A stretch of 64,000 bases of DNA from a virus (IMGVR_UViG_3300009128_001970:1-64000); one strand, 5' to 3'. Counted from the first letter of the stretch, positions 15,356 to 23,731 are shown. The notes: generated from the letters alone by a model not told the origin. A program made the numbers and translations.

Positions 15356-15890
15356 CTTCACAACCCTCCTCTGCACTTATAAGTTCTTTTATTCCAGACG
15401 CGTTCCACACGCACCCTGACGCTACGTCCCACCCGTAATACCAGTCCGAGTCCGGTCGCATTTTCCATAGATAGGGACAGATCTCAATACCGTCATAATG
15501 ACTTGCGACCTTTGGCCAGTCAATCTTGATGTCCCCGTAGCTATTGGGAACGCCGTACATCTTCTCAAATTTCTTAAAATCATGATTATCTGTTATGAAC
15601 AAGATTTCATAATCATTCAAGACAACGTTATATGCGCTATCATATCTACTTGCACCGTCCGTTAGGCCCGTCCTACAAAATTCCAGCCAGTCTATCGAGC
15701 TACCGTCTTTGCATTCATACCACAGACCACTGGGCTTGTAGCCAACCCTCTGTGAAAAACCACTGATCTGTGGTTCTTTACCGTCTCTAGTGTCTTGTCG
15801 GCTGTGGTGGATGCGCACCTTCTCTCCACCTGTCAATGGAAAATGAGACTCACGGAGCAGCTCTTCTATGCATTCACGGAGGAGGTTCAT
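15339..15890 (-). CDS. LREY-motif protein of unknown function
   Basis: 183 residues starting at ATG 15890 (MNLLRECIEELLRES). The remainder has KPSGLWYECKDGSS, WLEFCRTGL, a long middle strand region, and GIEICPYLWKMRPD plus WDVASGCVWNASGI at the end. The K-P-x-G-L-W strand and the final W-x-x-A-S-G-x-V-W motif are familiar from phage and toxin-like proteins whose activity I cannot name with confidence; an ADP-ribosyltransferase-like fold is one possibility. Confidence 0.5.
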   Translation of the reverse strand: MNLLRECIEELLRESHFPLTGGEKVRIHHSRQDTRDGKEPQISGFSQRVGYKPSGLWYECKDGSSIDWLEFCRTGLTDGASRYDSAYNVVLNDYEILFITDNHDFKKFEKMYGVPNSYGDIKIDWPKVASHYDGIEICPYLWKMRPDSDWYYGWDVASGCVWNASGIKELISAEEGCEDESAA

Positions 15891-17695
15891 GCCTTTACCA
15901 TCATCGGATTGTCTTCTGCCTTTATCATTAGAGGCCGGAACTGAGTCCTTTGCTTGGCCCACTGATCCTTAGACTTGATAAAGACGTAAATTCCAGTGAG
16001 AGGTATCTCAGCGCCAGGCTTAAACCTTACTTCTGCCTCATCGTAAAACAAGCCGGGCTCTTCGCCTGCAGCCTGAGGATCGTATCCAGCTTCTTCATCG
16101 ACCGTGGCTTGAAATATGACGTGGAGTTCGGCGCCACGGTTTGTTGCTCCCCAGGCATCTGCAAAACTAACAGCAACATCAAAGCTGAGCGACCATGATG
16201 CACCCGTACTTTCGCCCTCAAGACGGCCAAGCAAAAATCTTATCAATTCTTGCTGCGTAATTCCTTTCTCTTCGCCAGTCTTAATGTACTGACGGACCTT
16301 TGAAGCCAAAATAGCTGGTGACATCTTGATCTTCATGCCACGCCAGACATTTTTCTTGCCCTCTGTACGGGCAGGCCAATACTCTGTAAGTAACGCTTCT
16401 CGTATATACGCACGTAACTCGTTCGTCTCTCGAGGACCCAGCGAAGATGCCTCTCCGTACTCTTCCTCGTACCACCCTAGCTCATCAACTAGTTCGTCTG
16501 ACTCTATATCGGCACCGACCATACTGATCACTACGGGATTAATGATTTCCCCCACTCCAATCGGAAGCGGAGGGATGGGAATGCCGGTCATCGAAAAGAA
16601 TGCCATGGGTATAATAAAATTATCGAGTGCCTCCCCTACAATAATTCCTATCGCGATAGGCAAGCCCTTTTTGAGGCCACCAGAAAGACCCTCTTCCCGA
16701 ACTGCACTACGAATTGCACCAATTGCCTTTTTGATGAGCTTAACGGGGTTAACCTTTTCATTGGCAGTTTCCAGCGCCGCAATGACCATCTGCTCAGATA
16801 TTTGATCTTCAAATTCTGCGATCTGCGCCTCAACTGCTTCTTTCCTGGCTTGGGTCGGCAATCGATTACCTTCCCACGAGTCTGCATTATTCCAGCCCCA
16901 TGAGTACCCCAATATGTAATCGGCAGAATCCTCAGAGTGACCCAACTGTTTTGGACTTGGATCTTCAAAAGACCACCCTTTTTGTTTCTCCCACCGACCC
17001 TCTATTGCGCCATCAAGAAATTCAGCAACATCCTCGTTGATTTCTTGCTCCATGACATGACGAACTAAACCAGGGGCTATGCGTTTAAACGCAGCATCTA
17101 ACACGTCATCATAATGACGAGTCTCTATAAAGTCACTCACCCCTGAAAGCAGGGACGCTTCTGCTTCCTCTCTTTCAAGTAGAAATTGTTCTCTTACGTA
17201 CTCACGTAGGAGCTCCACGCTAAGCTTGCTGTCTGTATCACCCATAATCCAATCATGCGTAAAATTATCGATATCTGTGATTTCGCTGACTAGCGTCTCG
17301 CGACCAAGACCCTGAAGATAGCCCTGATATGCTTTATCAATTTCTTTCAGTGTTACAGGATCGAGGTGTTTGGCCAAAGAAGGGTGCATCTTCATCCGAG
17401 CCAGAATGGGATACTCTTCCAGCTCGGCCCAGGTGTGTTCCTCATTCTTCCCCGCTTGGTACATGGCAAATAATCCATCTGCGGCACCAAGCGCACCACC
17501 AACGAGTGGTATCTCCCCCATGGCGATCTTTATGAATTCAATCCCGACATTTGCACTACGCACCCGACGGCCGGCTTCGTCTGTTTCTTCTTGGATACGT
17601 TCGATAAGATCCAAGATCTCACCGACAGTCTTCATCTGACTTGGGTGGAGTTCTTCCTCTGGAGGGACGTTAACATATTCTCGAAGCAAGCTCAT
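15887..17695 (-). CDS. Polyprotein-like: LREY motifs at 2, 161 and 426 enclosing three modules, last one an R-S-E ADP-ribosyltransferase
   Basis: 602 residues. SLLREYVNVPPEEE at the start, ELLREYVREQFLLE at 161-174 and ELRAYIREALLTE at 426-438 divide the protein. Module 1 (15-160) has TVGEILDLIERI and IPLVGGALGAADGLFAMYQ and is paralogous to the middle module of the next gene. Module 2 (175-425) has a hydrophobic glycine-rich stretch near 345-395 that might cross a membrane. Module 3 (439-602) is ADP-ribosyltransferase-like: Arg452 in VWRGM, STGASWSLS at 496-504, and Glu553/Glu555 in DEAEVRF, i.e. the R-S-ExE set of arginine-specific enzymes. Cleavage at the motifs would free a small toxin-like effector. 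Confidence 0.65.
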   Translation of the reverse strand: MSLLREYVNVPPEEELHPSQMKTVGEILDLIERIQEETDEAGRRVRSANVGIEFIKIAMGEIPLVGGALGAADGLFAMYQAGKNEEHTWAELEEYPILARMKMHPSLAKHLDPVTLKEIDKAYQGYLQGLGRETLVSEITDIDNFTHDWIMGDTDSKLSVELLREYVREQFLLEREEAEASLLSGVSDFIETRHYDDVLDAAFKRIAPGLVRHVMEQEINEDVAEFLDGAIEGRWEKQKGWSFEDPSPKQLGHSEDSADYILGYSWGWNNADSWEGNRLPTQARKEAVEAQIAEFEDQISEQMVIAALETANEKVNPVKLIKKAIGAIRSAVREEGLSGGLKKGLPIAIGIIVGEALDNFIIPMAFFSMTGIPIPPLPIGVGEIINPVVISMVGADIESDELVDELGWYEEEYGEASSLGPRETNELRAYIREALLTEYWPARTEGKKNVWRGMKIKMSPAILASKVRQYIKTGEEKGITQQELIRFLLGRLEGESTGASWSLSFDVAVSFADAWGATNRGAELHVIFQATVDEEAGYDPQAAGEEPGLFYDEAEVRFKPGAEIPLTGIYVFIKSKDQWAKQRTQFRPLMIKAEDNPMMVKA

Positions 17696-19311
17696 CCGAG
17701 CCCCCCGAGTTTCTTCAAGATTTTAATTCCCTTAACTCGAACGGAACCAAATCCGACGATCTCCTCTTCCCAATGAAAGTCGTCTAGACGATCGAATCTG
17801 TACAATTCCTTCAAGTCAAGAAACGTATTCGTTGCCGAATCTGCGATTAAAACTACTCCCACCATACCGTGTCCGGCTCGACCGAATTGCTCGGCCACGT
17901 CTCTTGATGGAGTCCATGAAGACACTGTTCTTGATTCATTCCGGTTTTGATATTCGAAATCAACCGGGATAACATCAGACCACTGCCAGTGAAGTTTCGA
18001 TGTTGGCCATGTTGCTTCTTTCCAGCCAGGCGCGTGTTCATCCAAGTATTCTTGTGAAACTTCCATGCCGCGGTAGGCGTCGCCACTCGTATGTAGTATG
18101 AAAACGTCGTTATAAGCTGGATCTTTGGAAAAACTTACCATCGCATCTAGCAAGTTTGTAGGCACTTTTGAACTAAGGCCTTGCAGGTGACCCCATAATG
18201 CCGTCCAAATTTCTCCCTCTAGCTCTGTGTCTCTTTCGGATCCCATATGACGTCCCAGCGGAGCCCTATCAGAAAATATTTGCCGACCAAGTTCACCGGC
18301 CTCCAACATTGTCCTTACGTACTGACGCAACGATAACTCGACATTTTCTTGCTTCATTACAGGAGATGAACTAGCTGGTACACCCCCGGCTGCGCCGTGG
18401 ATTCCTCGCTCATCGAAATTTTGATTAACCCAAGCCTCCAATTTATTATTCATGTCAGGGAGTGGAGCATCTGGTGGAAGGCTTTCGAGCCAAGGAATCA
18501 CGACCTCATCGAATGCAGCTTCAAGCCGATCATCCAACATTTGCTGATACTTATCATCAACATCCAGCATGTCTAGAACGACGTTGTCTTTCGTGGCCAG
18601 ATCATCGGGAGTGTCTTTTGCTAATTTGTAAATATCACCGATTGTCTTGGCCATCTTGATTCCTTTTCCAACCACAGGAATGAATTTGACCATTTCCCAA
18701 CCAATTTTCTTAGCAAGCTTTTTCATACGCTCTTTGCGCTGGGCTTCATCATCGACGCCCTTTATCGCTCCTAAAGCGTCTAAAACGCTTCCCACCGTTT
18801 GGCGTTCCACTTCTTCGCTCAACACCTCTCTTACATACTCGCGTAGGAAAGCTTCATTATATGAAGCAATCTTGATTCTATCAGGCGGAATATCTTCCAA
18901 CACTGCCGCTGTTCCCGTAACTGCAATTGCTAACTTGGCTTCCCTACTTCCGGGAACAAGCAAATTTTCTATATTGACCGCGCCGTCACTTGCTATAGGG
19001 GATAATTCTTCTGGACCGATTCCATCCCACCAAATAAGTTCATCTCCATCCAAGCTGGGGGGCTCGTCTCCCAGGTCTGCGACAGCTGCTAAATCCGCTA
19101 CAAGGGATAATCCCTCTGTGTCGACCAACAAGGGAATCCCGGCGAATTTTCCCTTTTTAACAGATAGAAAAACAGGCCGCATACCATAAAGCTGGTCTGC
19201 CCATTGAGCGTGCACCTGGGTATAGCCCGCTTCGCCGGTAGCATCAACCTCAAGACCGTTCGCTAATATATCACGAGCATTTGCTGGAGTGGTTGCATGA
19301 TACATCTTCAT
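17692..19311 (-). CDS. Polyprotein-like: ART-like module, shared helical module and R-S-E ADP-ribosyltransferase, divided by LREY motifs
   Basis: 539 residues. Module A (1-150) starts MYHATTPANARDIL, then G-L-x-V and VFLSVKKGKFAG, an ADP-ribosyltransferase-like beginning. AFLREYVREVLSEE at 154-167 follows. Module B (171-320) has TVGSVLDALGAI and FIPVVGKGIKMAKTIGDIYK and is paralogous to module 1 of the downstream gene. LSLRQYVRTMLEAG at 326-339 follows. Module C (340-539) has Arg414 in AYRGM, SSWTPSRDVAEQF at 464-476, and Glu515/Glu517 in HWEEEIVG, the full R-S-ExE signature. T4 Alt is a packaged ADP-ribosyltransferase cut at such a signal, which is the closest known parallel. Confidence 0.68.
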   Translation of the reverse strand: MKMYHATTPANARDILANGLEVDATGEAGYTQVHAQWADQLYGMRPVFLSVKKGKFAGIPLLVDTEGLSLVADLAAVADLGDEPPSLDGDELIWWDGIGPEELSPIASDGAVNIENLLVPGSREAKLAIAVTGTAAVLEDIPPDRIKIASYNEAFLREYVREVLSEEVERQTVGSVLDALGAIKGVDDEAQRKERMKKLAKKIGWEMVKFIPVVGKGIKMAKTIGDIYKLAKDTPDDLATKDNVVLDMLDVDDKYQQMLDDRLEAAFDEVVIPWLESLPPDAPLPDMNNKLEAWVNQNFDERGIHGAAGGVPASSSPVMKQENVELSLRQYVRTMLEAGELGRQIFSDRAPLGRHMGSERDTELEGEIWTALWGHLQGLSSKVPTNLLDAMVSFSKDPAYNDVFILHTSGDAYRGMEVSQEYLDEHAPGWKEATWPTSKLHWQWSDVIPVDFEYQNRNESRTVSSWTPSRDVAEQFGRAGHGMVGVVLIADSATNTFLDLKELYRFDRLDDFHWEEEIVGFGSVRVKGIKILKKLGGLG

Positions 19312-20945
19312 AATAGCTCCCGTATGTACGACCTTAACTCGCCAACCAAACTCGAATATGCATCAACCTCAGCTGCCTTCATAGCTTGTCCTATTGCTTC
19401 ACCTGCAAGGCCTTGAGCCATTAGCTCTTGTGGATTGCTGGCTGGCGGATTTGAAACAAATTTCAAAAAGCCCTGAACAACACGATCAGAAAGCTGAGGG
19501 GTGACAGCTGCGAAATCCTCAATATCATTAATAGAAATCTTGTGTCGAATGAAGTCCTTCTTTAATTGGGGCGCAGTTTCTTTTGTGATGCTTTTCAATC
19601 GAATCAAAAAATTAATAAGAATAATCTGCTTACGAGAATAACGCATTTCTTCCAGCACCTGCTGCGTATCTTGTGATGCATTATCACCCAGCAATGCTGC
19701 AACCTGTACATACGGATTGCTGGCTGTACCAGAAAGCGGTGTAATTTGAAGACCCGGGAATATCTGCTCAAACAATCCCAGTTCTGTTATCAGGTTTATA
19801 AAGTGATCAAGGTTAGCAGCAGAACTAACACCGTTCAAAAATTCTTCCCTTATACGCTCTGGGCTAACATCAGTCAAACTATTGTCTTTAAGAATTGCAG
19901 CCTTTGTAGCAGGATCCAGCTCTGCGCCCATTCGGCCTGCGAATCGAATAGTACGTAAAATACGTAGCCTGTCTTCATCAAAACGTTGGGCTGGATCTCC
20001 AACGGCTCGAATTACGCCGTCTTCAATGTCTTTTATTCCACCAACGTAATCAACGACCTCGCCTGTATTCATATCATAGAACAACGCGTTCACTGTCAGA
20101 TCGCGTCTTTTTACATCACCCTCTATACTGGTGAATGCCACGCCCTCAGGTCGACGACCGGGGCCTATATCTTCTCTAAATGTTGCAATCTCGTATTCAT
20201 TTTTGTCGGGGGTCTTCACTCTCACCACACCAAAAGCTTTTCCTGTTAAGTCAAGCCTGAGTCTGCCATGGCTCTGTAAAATTCGAATCACCTGGTCTGG
20301 AGTTGCATTCGTAGCGACATCGTAATCTTTGGGAGTCTTCCCCATCAACGCATCACGAACAGCACCTCCAACGACATATAATTCTTTTCCCGCTTGCTGC
20401 ATACGACGGTGGATATCTTTCAAGTCTTCTGGTACAGAGAGATTTAACGGCTCACGAATCGCGGTAGCTTCTCGAAGTAGCGCTTCATTCATCCATGCAT
20501 CACGGTCCTGCATCATCACATAGAGATCATCATCCCAAGGCCCTTCACCACCCTTCATCGCACAATTGAGTATAGCCTCTTCAGCAGTGAACTCCTTGTA
20601 CACCTCAGGCTGATACATATCGTAATAGAATTCTTTTTCAATACCATTTGGTTTTGTTATTCTGGTCTGATCATCAAAGACTAGATCTCCCATTTCAACC
20701 CACCCATGAACAACTGGCTTCGGCGGCTTCTTCCACTTATCTGTTACTGTACCATGAACAACTTTGAACTTACTCTTGTCATTTAAGTTCGGGTGCCTCT
20801 TTGGGCCGCGGCCCGGCTTAGCCTTCGTAAAGTGATCGTTAAACCACTCTTCAGCTTTCTGGTATGCGAAAGGAAAACACATTCCTGTAGCAAGTACATT
20901 ACTTTCTACAAGCATTTCTTTTACGCATTCGCGGAGGAGAGTCAT
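19308..20945 (-). CDS. tRNA CCA-adding enzyme / poly(A) polymerase with LREY motif and extra N-terminal domain
   Basis: 545 residues. MTLLRECVKEMLVES, then a separate domain to about 140 (FAYQKAEEWFND; VHGTVTDKW; HGWVEMGDLVFDD), a short LREA-containing linker, and the nucleotidyltransferase: VVGGAVRDALMG (191-202), KDYDVATNATPDQV (206-219), RRDLTVNALFYD and DEDRLRILRTIRFAGR. This is the class II CCA-adding/poly(A) polymerase head and neck; the tail domain is helical. The C terminus is another copy of the motif, ELRSYIRELL. It can add or restore CCA on tRNA, such as the phage tRNA-Asn. The motif suggests that it travels in the capsid. Confidence 0.85.
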   Translation of the reverse strand: MTLLRECVKEMLVESNVLATGMCFPFAYQKAEEWFNDHFTKAKPGRGPKRHPNLNDKSKFKVVHGTVTDKWKKPPKPVVHGWVEMGDLVFDDQTRITKPNGIEKEFYYDMYQPEVYKEFTAEEAILNCAMKGGEGPWDDDLYVMMQDRDAWMNEALLREATAIREPLNLSVPEDLKDIHRRMQQAGKELYVVGGAVRDALMGKTPKDYDVATNATPDQVIRILQSHGRLRLDLTGKAFGVVRVKTPDKNEYEIATFREDIGPGRRPEGVAFTSIEGDVKRRDLTVNALFYDMNTGEVVDYVGGIKDIEDGVIRAVGDPAQRFDEDRLRILRTIRFAGRMGAELDPATKAAILKDNSLTDVSPERIREEFLNGVSSAANLDHFINLITELGLFEQIFPGLQITPLSGTASNPYVQVAALLGDNASQDTQQVLEEMRYSRKQIILINFLIRLKSITKETAPQLKKDFIRHKISINDIEDFAAVTPQLSDRVVQGFLKFVSNPPASNPQELMAQGLAGEAIGQAMKAAEVDAYSSLVGELRSYIRELL

Positions 20946-20948
20946 GAA

Positions 20949-21419
20949 TTACCCGCTCTGTTCTATTAGCAAAGTTCTTACGTACTCGCGGAGCATAGAC
21001 TCGTTCATGGAAGAAATACCACTTACAACATCACCAACTTGAACGCCTCGCTTCTTAAACCAGCCAGCATTCATTTCTAGCGCATACTTTGCTGGCTCTG
21101 TTGACCTTACAGAAGTTCGGTTAAAAGGATGCATCCGCTCTATATTAATAATTTTTCCAGCTTCTGTTAGATAAGCAATCGACAACGGGATGAAGGTATT
21201 CTCCATCCAAAATGAACGATAGTCGGTGTCAGGGAAAACGAACAACATACCATCATCCTCATTCATCGATTGTCTATGCATCAAGCCTCGATTTCTTGCT
21301 TCTGTCGTTGTTGCCAGCTCAGCGTTAACTTTAAAGCCACGTACACGTAGATCAATACATCCGGAGTCAACCTGCGATGTCATAATCTCTCTTGCATATT
21401 CGTTCAATAATTGCATCAT
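20949..21419 (-). CDS. DUF192 (UPF0127) protein with LREY-type motifs at both ends
   Basis: 156 residues from ATG at 21419, which overlaps the upstream TGA. The first 16 residues (MMQLLNEYAREIMTSQ) are a diverged motif. The DUF192 core follows: ELATTTEARNRGLMHRQSM, GMLFVFPDTDYRSFWMENT, IPLSIAYLTEAGKI and YALEMNAGWFKKRGV. This small beta protein is widespread in bacteria, often exported, with no assigned activity. The C terminus, MLREYVRTLLIEQSG, is a perfect motif placed just before the CCA-adding gene. Confidence 0.75.
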   Translation of the reverse strand: MMQLLNEYAREIMTSQVDSGCIDLRVRGFKVNAELATTTEARNRGLMHRQSMNEDDGMLFVFPDTDYRSFWMENTFIPLSIAYLTEAGKIINIERMHPFNRTSVRSTEPAKYALEMNAGWFKKRGVQVGDVVSGISSMNESMLREYVRTLLIEQSG

Positions 21420-22096
21420 CCGCCGCCCAGTAGAATCTTCATGTGGTCTCCGGCGCATGCCCCCGAGATACCACGACAATACCAAGCCTCATAATCAGGC
21501 CCGTACCTATTCGCATATTTCTCGTTAGGATGTCGGCCTGTCCAGTCCACCTCTTTACCTAGCATCGCTTCCACAGCCTCCTCTGTCTGAACTGCAGGGA
21601 CTCCATGTCGAGTGATCATGATATGTGCAATCTTCCCTGACATCTCTGCAATTGCACCAGCTCTTAGATCTGCTGCTGTCTCTTCGAGATAGCGATCGAT
21701 TGCAGCACGAGTTCCATCATGGCCGACGATGCCCAGCTTGAATCGGCCCTTGACCATCTTTCCGCCGCGAAAATAATCGGGGTCAGGATCTTCGTCTATG
21801 TCGGCTCCCTTCATGATAGTGTATTTATAGGGTAGATCCCCTGGACTTTGAATTTTGATGTTGCCAAATGTCGCTGGGCCCTCTTCCGACGCCGGCGTTA
21901 GCTCGACATCTTGATATGCAACTTGTATCAGGTCAAATATTTCTTCATCCAAGTCACGCACGTTCGGAGTATTGGTTGCAAAATCTGCAGGATCGATAGG
22001 GATGGTCTTTCCCTTGGGTGCCTGGAAATCAGCCCAGCTCTTTTCCAACAACGTTCTGCGTATCAAATGTCGTAAAGCAGATTCAGTTAACCTCAT
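21416..22096 (-). CDS. LREY-type motif protein, unknown enzyme-like domain
   Basis: 226 residues. MRLTESALRHLIRRTLLEK is the N-terminal helix. The core has YFRGGKMVKGRFKLGIVGHD, TRAAIDRYLEETAADL, IAHIMITRHGVPAVQTEE and YEAWYCRGISGACAG. This combination looks like one family seen repeatedly in large environmental phages and may be an acetyltransferase-related fold, but I cannot assign it. It overlaps both neighbours by 4 bases. Confidence 0.5.
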   Translation of the reverse strand: MRLTESALRHLIRRTLLEKSWADFQAPKGKTIPIDPADFATNTPNVRDLDEEIFDLIQVAYQDVELTPASEEGPATFGNIKIQSPGDLPYKYTIMKGADIDEDPDPDYFRGGKMVKGRFKLGIVGHDGTRAAIDRYLEETAADLRAGAIAEMSGKIAHIMITRHGVPAVQTEEAVEAMLGKEVDWTGRHPNEKYANRYGPDYEAWYCRGISGACAGDHMKILLGGG

Positions 22097-22353
22097 TTCT
22101 TATCTTCCTCTTCCTTCTCAAGTTCGGCGATTGTCTTCTTGCTCCACTTCTCTTTCGGCATCAATTTTTCAATCCTGAACGCTAACACTTTCATGCCATT
22201 CACAGTCGGTTGGCCCAGGTCATCGGTACCAAGTTTCTTGACCACCGTTCGCTTGTTCTTGAAGCGACCGGTTAGTATGATGTCTCCAACCTCAAGATCG
22301 AGCGCAAGCTCTTCAGCAATGATCTGTCTAATCTGTCGTCTTGTGATTTTCAT
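22093..22353 (-). CDS. Small barrel protein with N-terminal helix of the LREY type
   Basis: 86 residues. MKITRRQIRQIIAEELALDL is a diverged cargo helix. LEVGDIILTGRFKNKRTVVKKL and GQPTVNGMKVLAFRIEKLMP form a small barrel. The combination (helix plus V-G-D-x-x-x-x-G-R-F-K-N-K-R) is common in large marine phages. A basic-acidic tail ends the protein. Possibly a virion or scaffold-associated peptide. Confidence 0.6.
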   Translation of the reverse strand: MKITRRQIRQIIAEELALDLEVGDIILTGRFKNKRTVVKKLGTDDLGQPTVNGMKVLAFRIEKLMPKEKWSKKTIAELEKEEEDKK

Positions 22354-22892
22354 TAGAAATTCACTGCTCCTCTAGTGCTAACTTCTGGATACTTGTCTAC
22401 CATCTTATCTTTGAGGTGACCGATCTCTTTCCGCATCATCTTACCAAAACTAACGTTGTCACCAGGTTTGGCAACAGTGTTATAAAATTCATCAATCAGC
22501 ATGCTGGCAGTCCCTTGGCCACCTTTATCACCACGAGTCTTCATATAGTCAATGTACCACATATCATTTCCGCCTGACGAAACACCTTCTTTGTGGTAGT
22601 CTAAAAATCCAATAACGCAAGCATCAGAAACCCCGGGAACCAGCTGGCCCTTTCTCGGTTTCTTTAATCGTCGACCCGAAGCGCCATAATATTCCATCTC
22701 TTGTCTTTGGTTGAAGTATGCATCTATTTTGGGCTTGCCAGTAGGGCCCATGTGGGGTTCTTCTACCGATGTATCGCAAAGTGCTATTCTTTTTATATCT
22801 GAAGCGCGACTGTACTTAAGGGGAGAATCAAGCGTCCGAAACTCAATGCTTTCATTAAGAATTTCTTTGATATATTCTCGCAATAATGACAT
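22353..22892 (-). CDS. GNAT-like protein with N-terminal LREY motif
   Basis: 179 residues from ATG at 22892 (MSLLREYIKEILNES); an earlier in-frame start would precede the motif. The core has ACVIGFLDYHKEG, WYIDYMKTRGDKGGQGTAS and MLIDEFYNTV. R-G-D-K-G-G-Q-G-T-A fits the acetyl-CoA loop of the GNAT fold (Q/R-x-x-G-x-G/A). C-terminal part MMRKEIGHLKDKM. The target is unknown. With 14873-15355 this makes two probable acetyltransferases in the cargo block. Confidence 0.6.
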   Translation of the reverse strand: MSLLREYIKEILNESIEFRTLDSPLKYSRASDIKRIALCDTSVEEPHMGPTGKPKIDAYFNQRQEMEYYGASGRRLKKPRKGQLVPGVSDACVIGFLDYHKEGVSSGGNDMWYIDYMKTRGDKGGQGTASMLIDEFYNTVAKPGDNVSFGKMMRKEIGHLKDKMVDKYPEVSTRGAVNF

Positions 22893-22922
22893 TCCGGCAC
22901 GTCCTATTAGGGCGGCCAACGT

Positions 22923-23678
22923 CTAACGAGCGCGGCCTGTACGACTAAGTATCTTTTTCAAGCGTAAATTAACCGTTTCATTGCACCCAGATTCCGAAGA
23001 AATCCACCCCGCTGCCACGCGGAAAGCTGATATCTTCACTGACGGAGCAAATTGCTTACACAATGCAGCAACTGCCCTTACATTATTTTCGTTATCATCA
23101 TAAAAAATTAACTCATCTGGTTTATACTTGTTTAGATATCCAGTCAATACGTTGACCTTGTGTGCAGCGCTATTAGAGCCCTGGTCACCCACTGTATGTA
23201 ATCTGCTGTCATCAAAGCTGATTCCATTATCTTTTAAGAACTGAAGGATCTGGGAGCGGTTTAAGGGCTTTACTGACGTTCCCTGAGACGGACTGTACAT
23301 CTGCTTCTTCCCTGCTCTCGCCGTTATGATTAATGCTAGCGTATCAGGATCTGATTCTGCTTCAACCAGCTTTTTTAACATTGGGGTAATCACTTGAGCT
23401 TTGCTCACATCAAATGAAGATGTCCCAACGTAATCAATCACATCCTCAAATCCTTCAGCATGCTCTTCATACAATGCAAAATTTGCAGAATCTAACCAAT
23501 AAAACTCATTACCACCCGTACCCGTTACATCCATATATTGAATATTGTGGTCTAGCAACCAGTCTTCTAACGTGGGAGAGGACGTTCCAGCTGCCTCTGG
23601 GCGCTGAACACCGATTCGCGATTCAGTAACCGCCAGCGTGTCATCAAAATCAAATGCAACTATTTTTCGTATAGGCAT
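22923..23678 (-). CDS. HAD-family phosphatase, RNA-repair type
   Basis: 251 residues without the LREY motif. FDFDDTLAVTES is motif I, LIITARAGKKQMY motif II, and IFYDDNENNVRAVAALC motif IV. LHTVGDQGSNSAAHKVNVL is the segment before it. The layout matches HAD domains of Swiss-army-knife RNA-repair proteins, which remove 3' or 5' phosphates. It is the first gene of the 23.7-10.2 kb minus-strand block, 16 bases below a TATATTTA element. Confidence 0.75.
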   Translation of the reverse strand: MPIRKIVAFDFDDTLAVTESRIGVQRPEAAGTSSPTLEDWLLDHNIQYMDVTGTGGNEFYWLDSANFALYEEHAEGFEDVIDYVGTSSFDVSKAQVITPMLKKLVEAESDPDTLALIITARAGKKQMYSPSQGTSVKPLNRSQILQFLKDNGISFDDSRLHTVGDQGSNSAAHKVNVLTGYLNKYKPDELIFYDDNENNVRAVAALCKQFAPSVKISAFRVAAGWISSESGCNETVNLRLKKILSRTGRAR

Positions 23679-23694
23679 GAAATTCCCTCAATCT

Positions 23695-23702
23695 TAAATA
23701 TA
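23695..23702 (-). promoter_or_regulatory. YATATTTA element (TATATTTA) before the cargo block
   Basis: Minus-strand copy 16 bases upstream of the HAD gene at 23678, the first gene of the LREY-motif block, and just outside the tmRNA gene that runs the other way. It is a candidate start for the whole block. Confidence 0.4.
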
Positions 23703-23731
23703 ATAAAAGACATAGTTAAAATTTTCATCCT

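Noticed and set aside
16326-16805. Plus-strand open frame of 159 codons inside the 602-residue protein
   Set aside because: No ribosome-binding site and low-complexity composition; the opposite frame encodes clear domains with conserved motifs.
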